From assembly GCA_910577495.1 (NCBI GenBank), contig CAJTML010000003.1, positions 1 through 52,007 of the forward strand: 52,007 nt of DNA, given 5' to 3'. Shown in pieces: positions 32,324-38,613 of the stretch (positions are counted from its first letter, which is position 1; the number at the start of each line of letters is the position of its first letter). Source of the stretch: an uncultured Eggerthellaceae bacterium (GTDB lineage Bacteria > Actinomycetota > Coriobacteriia > Coriobacteriales > Eggerthellaceae). The position numbers and the translations under genes are program-made. The notes under the pieces are model-generated. The model searched no databases, had not been told where the DNA came from, and was given only the letters and a program-made list of their open reading frames with translations.

Positions 32324-33712
32324 CTACCCAATGCCCAAAACCTGCATCACCAAAAGCGCTACCGTCAGCACCGTCACAATGCCGACGGTCAGCCAAATGA
32401 GCACGCGCGATACCGGTCGTGAAGCATACGCGCCCATCACGCGCTTGTCGGCCGCGATGATGGCCATAAACACGAGCAGCACGGGAAGTACCAGGCCATT
32501 AACGAACTGCGCGGTCAGCATCATACCCATGAGTTCCACGTTGGGGATCAAAACCACCACCATGGAAAACGCGATCACGAATGTGAAAATACCCTTAAAT
32601 GTGGGAGCCTCGCGCCACTTAAACGACACGCCTGCTTCCCAACCAAACGCTTCGCAAATGACGAAAGCCGTGGTCAGCGGCAAGACACACGCCGCCAAAA
32701 ACGAAGCCGCAATCAGTCCGATGGCGAAGAGGACCTCCGCATACTGACCCGCAAACGGCGCAAGTGCAGCAGCCGCATCGGCGGCGCTTTCAATCTGGAT
32801 GCCTTCGGGGTAGAGCACGGTTCCGGTGGTTACGATAATGAACCACGCTACCAAGCATGCCGCAATCGTGCCCGCAATGACGTCCACCTTTTGCGAGAAC
32901 ATATCCTTGACAGACAAACCCTTCTCAACGACGTTGCTTTGGTTGAAGAACATCATCCACGGCGCAATAGTGGTACCAATCATGGCAATAACAAGCGACA
33001 AAAACTGCTGATCCTGCACCAGATGCACCACCACGGTGTCCTCCAGCGCCTGCTCCCAGTTCGGCTCGGCCATAAATGCCGCAATCACGTAGGTCACAAA
33101 CACCAGCGACAGCACCAAAAACACCTTTTGCACGCGCTTGTATGAGCCACCTACGATCAAAAGCCACACGGCCACGGCGGCAACAGGCACCGCCAGGTAC
33201 TTCGACACACCAAACATTTCCATGCCGCTAGCAATGCCTGCGAATTCCGAAAACGTGGTACACACATTGCCGATGAGCAGGGCTAACATGGCGAAAGCGG
33301 TCAGGCGAATGCCGAAGCGCTCGCGAATGAGCGCCGCAAAACCTTTGCCGGTAACCGCGCCCATGCGCGCTGCGGTCATCTCAACCACGATGAGCAACAC
33401 ACACATAAGCGGGATGACCCACAGGGTGGCGAAGCCGAATTGCGCGCCCACCGTTGAATAGGTGGAGATGCCGCCGGCGTCGTTTCCAGCCATGGCGGTT
33501 ACAATGCCCGGACCCATGGCAGCTAGCACCAGCAACAGCTTGCTCTTTTGGCGCGGCGCCTCAGCCTCGGGGATGTCTAAGTCGGTAGCGCCTGCCTGCA
33601 CGGGAGCGTCGGTCTCTGCAACGCGCGCGTGCCCAGTGACAAATGCGCCCCATTCGCGATCGGTTTTGTTGCGTGAGATGGTGCGTCCATGCTGGTTGGA
33701 ATTCTCAGCCAT
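32324..33712 (-). CDS. NRAMP-related transporter, probably Mg2+-type (NRMT)
   Basis: This 462-residue protein has about 11 transmembrane helices of the SLC11/NRAMP fold. In helix 1 the canonical D-P-G-N is D-A-G-G (Asp78, Gly81). In helix 6 the canonical M-P-H is A-P-W (Ala250). Loss of the metal-binding Asn and Met is the mark of NRAMP-related magnesium transporters; the structurally studied example comes from Eggerthella lenta. The 50-residue N-terminal tail is soluble. The gene starts 1 bp after the stop of the MgtE_N/CBS gene, so the two are co-translated. Mg2+ uptake is inferred from these residues; Mn2+ transport is the alternative. Confidence 0.85.
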   Translation of the reverse strand: MAENSNQHGRTISRNKTDREWGAFVTGHARVAETDAPVQAGATDLDIPEAEAPRQKSKLLLVLAAMGPGIVTAMAGNDAGGISTYSTVGAQFGFATLWVIPLMCVLLIVVEMTAARMGAVTGKGFAALIRERFGIRLTAFAMLALLIGNVCTTFSEFAGIASGMEMFGVSKYLAVPVAAVAVWLLIVGGSYKRVQKVFLVLSLVFVTYVIAAFMAEPNWEQALEDTVVVHLVQDQQFLSLVIAMIGTTIAPWMMFFNQSNVVEKGLSVKDMFSQKVDVIAGTIAACLVAWFIIVTTGTVLYPEGIQIESAADAAAALAPFAGQYAEVLFAIGLIAASFLAACVLPLTTAFVICEAFGWEAGVSFKWREAPTFKGIFTFVIAFSMVVVLIPNVELMGMMLTAQFVNGLVLPVLLVFMAIIAADKRVMGAYASRPVSRVLIWLTVGIVTVLTVALLVMQVLGIG

Positions 33713-33713
33713 G

Positions 33714-35066
33714 CTACACCCCCAATACGCCCACGACCTGCAGCAACACTAGCGTGTACAGCACTAGACCGATCAGCGCAGCAATGCCGATGCCCACGCC
33801 TTTCAGCACGCGTGACTTCGTCTTGTCGCTGGTGACGTCCTCCTCAATGGCATCCCACGCGTCGTCAACCGTTACGATGCCAAGCATAACGCCGTTTTCG
33901 TCCACAACGGGCATGGCGGGGATGTCGTACTTGAAGATGTCGGCCGCTACGTCTTCTTCGGTCTCATCAGGTGTTACCGAGATAACGTCGTCGTACATGA
34001 CTTCGCTCACCGGTTTGCTGTCATCCGTGAGCACCAGCGTACGCAGCGACAGCAGACCACTCAGCTTGCCGTAATCGTCCAGTACATATACGTAATGCAC
34101 GGTGGGATGATCCTCATCAAGTTCGCGAAGGACCTCAATGGTTTCGCCCACTGTTGTATCATCCTCAACAGCCACAAACTGCGTAGTCATCATGCCGCCA
34201 GCAGTGCCATCCTTGTATCCCAAAAGACGGCGAATGCCACTTGCATCCTCAACGCCCATTAGGCGTAACAGCGTTTCGGCCTTCTCGTATGACAGGTCGC
34301 GAACAATGTCAGCTGCATCGTCGGGATCCATGTTGCCCAAAAGGCCTGCCGCGCGTGCGTCGTCCAAGTCTTCGAAGAAGTCTGCCTGGTATTCGTCTTC
34401 CATTTCCGAAATGGCTTCGGTGGCTTGTGCGTCGTCCAAGTGCTGAAAGACGTTGGCGCGTTGCTGGGGGTCAAGCTGCTCCAAGATGTCGGCGACGTCG
34501 GCAGGGTGGAGCTCATCAAGGCGCTTGTGGGTGACCGAGAGCTGCACCTCAGAAAGGTCGCGGTCAAGCAAGTCCATGTAGTTCCAAGCGATGATCTGCT
34601 CATCGATGCGTTTGTTGAACAGCTTCGCCACGGCTACGGTGGCGCGCTCAACGAGGGGGTGTAAGCCGCGCAGAATGCCGCGCGCACCAACCTCGGCACC
34701 GAGCAGGCGCAGCTGTGAGCCGGAAACAGAGAGCTTGAGGTCATTTACGCGAACGACCTTGAGGCCTTGCGTGTCTACAATCTGACGGTTCAGGAGGTCT
34801 CGAGCCAGTAGAACCTCGTCAGGTTGCAAATAGCTAAAGCGAATGTCGTGTGCGGCAACCGCCAGCGTGATGCCGTCTTCGTTGAAATCTTCGACATACT
34901 TGCGCCATGAGATCATAAACGGCACTTTGCCAGGGCCTTGGAAAGCAAGTGAGGTGATGCGTGGAAAAACTTCGCCCGTGGAGATGGCCAGATCAGAAAT
35001 GGTGCCGATCTTTTCGCCCTCTGCATCCACGACGGGTTTCCCCATCATCTGAGAGAGATAGAGCAT
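33714..35066 (-). CDS. PRC-barrel/MgtE_N/CBS-domain protein, likely partner of the NRAMP-type transporter
   Basis: This 450-residue protein begins with PRC-barrel-like halves (about 1-125: G-K-P-V-V-D-A-E-G-E-K-I-G-T-I-S-D-L and a second copy). An MgtE N-domain superhelix follows (about 180-285: E-L-H-P-A-D-V-A-D-I-L-E-Q-L-D). Next come two CBS domains (about 290-405: V-M-Y-D-D-V-I-S-V-T-P) and one or two hydrophobic helices at the C-terminus. The MgtE channel domain is missing, so it cannot transport by itself. MgtE_N and CBS domains sense Mg2+ in MgtE channels, so this is plausibly the Mg2+-sensing regulator of the co-transcribed NRAMP protein. The ribosome site (aagggga) is inside the leader pseudoknot described separately. 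Confidence 0.85.
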   Translation of the reverse strand: MLYLSQMMGKPVVDAEGEKIGTISDLAISTGEVFPRITSLAFQGPGKVPFMISWRKYVEDFNEDGITLAVAAHDIRFSYLQPDEVLLARDLLNRQIVDTQGLKVVRVNDLKLSVSGSQLRLLGAEVGARGILRGLHPLVERATVAVAKLFNKRIDEQIIAWNYMDLLDRDLSEVQLSVTHKRLDELHPADVADILEQLDPQQRANVFQHLDDAQATEAISEMEDEYQADFFEDLDDARAAGLLGNMDPDDAADIVRDLSYEKAETLLRLMGVEDASGIRRLLGYKDGTAGGMMTTQFVAVEDDTTVGETIEVLRELDEDHPTVHYVYVLDDYGKLSGLLSLRTLVLTDDSKPVSEVMYDDVISVTPDETEEDVAADIFKYDIPAMPVVDENGVMLGIVTVDDAWDAIEEDVTSDKTKSRVLKGVGIGIAALIGLVLYTLVLLQVVGVLGV

Positions 35067-35072
35067 GGAATC

Positions 35073-35132
35073 CCCTTACTGTGTACACGTTCGCAGCCTT
35101 CCTTCGGCTGCCAGTAAGGGATAAGCCGAAGG
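35073..35132 (-). promoter_or_regulatory. Candidate riboswitch-like pseudoknot covering the SD of the MgtE_N/NRAMP operon
   Basis: Read on the minus strand, segment A (ccttcggct, 35132-35124), B (cccttactg, 35120-35112), A' (agccgaagg, 35109-35101) and B' (cagtaaggg, 35081-35073) follow in order. A pairs with A' over 9 bp and B with B' over 9 bp, both perfectly. This is the topology of an H-type pseudoknot. B' overlaps the Shine-Dalgarno sequence (taagggga), 6 nt before the ATG. A' can instead form a local hairpin (gcagcc/ggctgc, 35111-35093) that excludes A-A'. It does not look like the M-box or the manganese riboswitch. Confidence 0.65.
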
Positions 35133-35192
35133 ACTACAAACTGTGAGGTTTCGGTTTTCGAACCTTCAACAATGTTCCTTTCTTCGACCAAT

Positions 35193-35228
35193 AAAAAACC
35201 GCACGTGCTGTTTCCAGTCGTAGCGGTT
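35193..35228 (-). terminator. Terminator after tRNA-Arg
   Basis: On the minus strand, aaccgc pairs with gcggtt, with an inner ctg/cag, and is followed by six T, 13 nt beyond the tRNA 3' end. It separates the tRNA from the magnesium operon. Confidence 0.65.
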
Positions 35229-35240
35229 AAGAATGCTAAA

Positions 35241-35317
35241 TGGTGCGCCGTGAGGGATTCGAACCCCCGACGTACTGATTCGTAGTCAGTCCCTCTATCC
35301 AGCTGAGGTAACGGCGC
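35241..35317 (-). tRNA. tRNA-Arg (ACG)
   Basis: The 77-nt minus-strand sequence starts GCGCCGTTACCTCAGCTGG. The anticodon stem-loop is actga-ctACGaa-tcagt, the T-loop is GGTTCGAATCC, and an encoded ACCA ends it. The acceptor stem gcgccgt/acggcgc pairs fully. Confidence 0.97.
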
Positions 35318-35605
35318 ACGTATAAGCAGCAAAGACTATTATGATTGTACAATGCGTATCCGTCAATACCTATTTTGAGCGAACGGCAAAGAATTTTTGA
35401 GCGGTCAGGTGGGGTGGGGAATACACAATTTTGGAATGTGACAAAAGGGCATGGTTGTCCCATCTGTCTCGGATTTCATAAAGCGCTGATCACGTACAAT
35501 ATTTTGCATAGATTAGAAATACTGGCGCGAGGCTCTGTGATGCTTACTGTATTGTCGGTGGAGCATGAGGATGTGTTCGCGTAGTTGTTGCTCCAAGGAG
35601 TCTCG

Positions 35606-36094
35606 ATGAATTTAACGCTGACGTTGATGACGGCCGCTTGCTTTGCGGTGTCCATTGCATTCGCCACCAAGCTCAGTAAAGGCGACTGGCTTTGGTTGGT
35701 GGGCAAGCCTGAGTTGGTTGATACTAAAAATAGTCGCAAGCGCTCGGGCAAGAAGAGTAAAAATGGCAAGAAAGAGCTGGCGTATTCCGAGGTCACCATC
35801 AAGTCAGCGGTTCGTGCAGCCTGGGTTTTGGTGGCGGCAGCGGTAACGTTTCTCTCGTTTTTGTTTATCGATTTCGCTAAGCAAAGCGACATGGAAGCGC
35901 TGAGTGTTGTCGCGTGGGTCGTCAACACGGTTGGTTTGGTGGCGTTTACGATGCTGCTCATCTGGACGATTGGGTCGCGCATGCGCGATACCGGGCGCAA
36001 GCCAACGTTCAATATGGATACTGGCGACGGGCGTTTGCTCACGCTTTTGCTGGTGGTGTCGGTTGTAGTGGTCGTTGTTGCGCTGGTGAGCTAG
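35606..36094 (+). CDS. Small hypothetical membrane protein
   Basis: This 162-residue protein (ATG at 35606, with AAGGAG upstream) has four hydrophobic segments: near residues 3-20, 72-92, 104-124 and 141-160. Between the first two lies a highly basic stretch (N-S-R-K-R-S-G-K-K-S-K-N-G-K-K) that would face the cytoplasm. No family is recognised. It stands alone between tRNA-Arg and a family B repeat, with no neighbour that hints at function. Confidence 0.65.
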   Translation: MNLTLTLMTAACFAVSIAFATKLSKGDWLWLVGKPELVDTKNSRKRSGKKSKNGKKELAYSEVTIKSAVRAAWVLVAAAVTFLSFLFIDFAKQSDMEALSVVAWVVNTVGLVAFTMLLIWTIGSRMRDTGRKPTFNMDTGDGRLLTLLLVVSVVVVVVALVS

Positions 36095-36194
36095 TCGGCC
36101 AAAGAGTTGGCGGGCATCTGCTCTGGTGGACGTCTCGTAGATAGTGTCTCGCATCCGACGATCCCACCGGGGGCGCACCCTCCTCGTTAGTAGG

Positions 36195-36330
36195 TTCGGG
36201 TCAATTAGGTACGGTTTTGTGCAAATCGGCAGACGTCGGGCGTTTGCTTGTTGTATAACCCCAGGTCGGCAAAAACAGTTAGCTCAATTTTGCGGCTTGG
36301 CTGCACAAAACTGGGCTGAGTGACCAGAAC
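36195..36330 (-). repeat. Interspersed repeat, family B, copy 3 (reversed)
   Basis: Read on the minus strand it gives ...tctggtcactcagcccagttttgtgcagcc..., then gccgacctggggttata in the middle and tttgcacaaaaccgtacc at the end. This is the same order as at 3262 and 13260. It occupies most of the gene-free gap 36095-36402. Confidence 0.65.
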
Positions 36331-36402
36331 GTTGGCGCGGGAGCGTAGCACGGTAGTACAGCGCGGGCGATAGGCGCGGTGAGTTGGCTGTGCGACTGGA
36401 AA

Positions 36403-36433
36403 CAAAAACCCTGCACGTGGTGTGCGGGGTTTC
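36403..36433 (-). terminator. Terminator after the kinase gene
   Basis: On the minus strand, aaccccgcac pairs with gtgcagggtt (one mismatch) around a short loop and is followed by T-rich sequence (tttttgttt), 60 bp after the kinase stop codon. Confidence 0.8.
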
Positions 36434-36492
36434 GCATTTTGTATGAGCTGCAAGCGGTGCTGTGGTTGCTTGCGGCTTTGGTGGGTAGTTAG

Positions 36493-38526
36493 TTATTGGG
36501 GTTCATCGGGGTTGTCGCCATTCTGGACTTTGGCAAAGGTGACTGAGATGTTTATGTCTGATGTGACATCCTTCAGAGTGAATGTGCCACCATCCAATGG
36601 CACGTCATCTAGACCTACGACAGACTGCACCTCGTAACCCTCATTGACAGAAATATAGATCGTTACCTGACCGCCTTCTTCAACCGTAGTAGCACTTGAA
36701 GAAATCTGACCACCACCATTGGCATTAACTGAAACTGTGAAGGTCTTTTTCGGTTCCTCGACTGGTGGCTCTTCGGCAGGACCGGAGCTAACGGTGAGAG
36801 CAACAGTAGTACCGGGCTTGATCTTGGTGCCTACCGCAGGTTGGCAGCTAATAACTTCATCGGCCGGGCGCTCGCTTTCTTGTGTGTAGTAGTTACCGTA
36901 ATTGGAGACCTCAATACCCTTGGCGTTCAATGCTTGAACAGCTGCGCCTGAACTCATGCCAACGATGTTCGGCACGGTCAGCGTGGCTTCTTCCTCTTTA
37001 CCCAATGAAAGGTAGTAGGTCACCGTTGCGCCCTTTTCGGCTTCGCTATTTGCAGCCGGGTCTTGACGGGCAACCTTGCCCTCATCAACGTCTTCAGAGT
37101 GTTCAGGGGTGCCAGCAACAGGGTTGAAGCCAGCTTTCTCGATCTCGCGTTTTGCCTGGTCTTCAGACATGTTGACCACGTTGGGGACTGCCGACTGACC
37201 AACACCTGCGCTGACGACGAGGTTCACCTTGGTGCCCTCTTCGCGCTTGGTGCCGCCCTTCGGATCTTGGCTGACAACCTTGCCCTCTTCAACAGTATTA
37301 TTAGTTGATTCCTCAACATTGCCAATTTCAAAACCAGCGTCTTCAAGCTCGGTGGTAGCAACCTCAATGGTCTTGCCCGTCACATCAGGCACAACGGGGT
37401 TGGTTGCTTCCTCGGGTTGCTCGCCACCCATGAAGCTCATGACCAGCGCGGCAATTGCGATGATGGCAACAACCGCACCAATGGCCAGTGCAATGCCCTT
37501 GGCCTTGCTCTTCTTGGGCGCGTCATCCTGATAGATGTTGGTATTACGACCTGGTGGAACTGGCACGGTAGTTTTGGAACCCATGCCGCCAGGCATTTGG
37601 ATGGTGGGATCTGCGCCTGGCACGGGCATCGGTGGGACTACGCCTGGCATAACGCGCGTCTCAGCCGAAGTAAAGCCGCCACCTGCGATGTTGACTGGGC
37701 GACCCTGCAAATAATCGACGAGCGCCATGCGCATATCTTTTGCGGTGGCGAAGCGATCGGCGGGGTTCTTCGCCAGCGCTTTCATGATGATGGCCTCAAG
37801 TCCCGGATCAATGTCGGGATTGATCTCGCGCGGGGGGATGGGCATGTCTTGCACCTGCATGAGGGCGACGCTGACTGCATCCGGGCCGTCGAAAGGCAGC
37901 TGGCCGGTGGTTGCCTCATAGAGCACTACGCCGAGTGAGTAGATGTCGCTTGCGGCGGTGAGCTCTTTGCCTTGTGCCTGTTCGGGCGAAATATAGTGTG
38001 CCGTGCCCAGCACCGAGGAGGTTTTGGACATAACGGAGTTCTTCGCGCGGGCAATGCCGAAGTCCATGACTTTGACGTTGCCATCAGGCTGTACCATGAT
38101 GTTTTGCGGCTTGATGTCGCGATGCACGATGTCAAGACCGTGTGCCACGGAAAGCGCCTGGCAAACCTGCGAGCCAATCTCGGCAACCTTGCGCTGGTTG
38201 ATGGCGCCGCGCTCAATGATGGCCGTCTTGAGGTCAGAGCCGCGGACGTACTCCATGACGATGTAGTAGGTGCCTTCGTCTTGGCCCCAGTCATAGACGT
38301 TCACGATAAAGGGACTTTGCAGGTTAGCTGCTGCAGCGGCTTCTTGCTTGAAGCGCTGAGTAAAGCTGGGATCTGCGGCGTATTGTGGCAACATGACTTT
38401 GACCGCAACCAGTCTGCCCAAGACATTGTCTTGCGCCTGGTAAACCTCGGCCATGCCGCCGATGCCGATTCGCTCGGTAATTTGGTAGCGGTTATTGAAA
38501 ACCCTGCCAATCATGCTTCCGGTCAC
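36493..38526 (-). CDS. pknB: PASTA-domain serine/threonine kinase (PknB/Stk type)
   Basis: The GTG at 38526 is chosen because AAAAGGAG lies 7 nt upstream; it gives 677 residues. The kinase domain (about 5-270) has the Gly loop I-G-I-G-G-M-A-E-V, V-A-V-K, H-R-D-I-K-P-Q-N, D-F-G and the activation loop S-S-V-L-G-T-A-H-Y-I-S-P-E. A Pro/Gly-rich stretch leads to one transmembrane helix (about 343-365). Outside there are three PASTA repeats (V-P-D-V-T-G, V-P-N-V-V-N, V-P-N-I-V-G), which bind muropeptides or lipid II in this family. The last 85 residues are an additional small beta domain with an N-A-N-G-G-G motif, like listerial B-repeats. It is the last gene of the cell-wall signalling cluster. 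Confidence 0.95.
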   Translation of the reverse strand: MTGSMIGRVFNNRYQITERIGIGGMAEVYQAQDNVLGRLVAVKVMLPQYAADPSFTQRFKQEAAAAANLQSPFIVNVYDWGQDEGTYYIVMEYVRGSDLKTAIIERGAINQRKVAEIGSQVCQALSVAHGLDIVHRDIKPQNIMVQPDGNVKVMDFGIARAKNSVMSKTSSVLGTAHYISPEQAQGKELTAASDIYSLGVVLYEATTGQLPFDGPDAVSVALMQVQDMPIPPREINPDIDPGLEAIIMKALAKNPADRFATAKDMRMALVDYLQGRPVNIAGGGFTSAETRVMPGVVPPMPVPGADPTIQMPGGMGSKTTVPVPPGRNTNIYQDDAPKKSKAKGIALAIGAVVAIIAIAALVMSFMGGEQPEEATNPVVPDVTGKTIEVATTELEDAGFEIGNVEESTNNTVEEGKVVSQDPKGGTKREEGTKVNLVVSAGVGQSAVPNVVNMSEDQAKREIEKAGFNPVAGTPEHSEDVDEGKVARQDPAANSEAEKGATVTYYLSLGKEEEATLTVPNIVGMSSGAAVQALNAKGIEVSNYGNYYTQESERPADEVISCQPAVGTKIKPGTTVALTVSSGPAEEPPVEEPKKTFTVSVNANGGGQISSSATTVEEGGQVTIYISVNEGYEVQSVVGLDDVPLDGGTFTLKDVTSDINISVTFAKVQNGDNPDEPQ

Positions 38527-38613
38527 GTTTAAACTCCTTTTGGTCACATGCTGGGTTATTCGCGATGTAAATTCATTATAAATTAAATTATACTTCGCAC
38601 CAGCATACTATAT

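Noticed and set aside
35073..35160. Known metal riboswitches (M-box, manganese ykoY type) in the leader of the MgtE_N/NRAMP operon
   Set aside because: The leader is too short and lacks the conserved loops of either class; only the pseudoknot described is seen.
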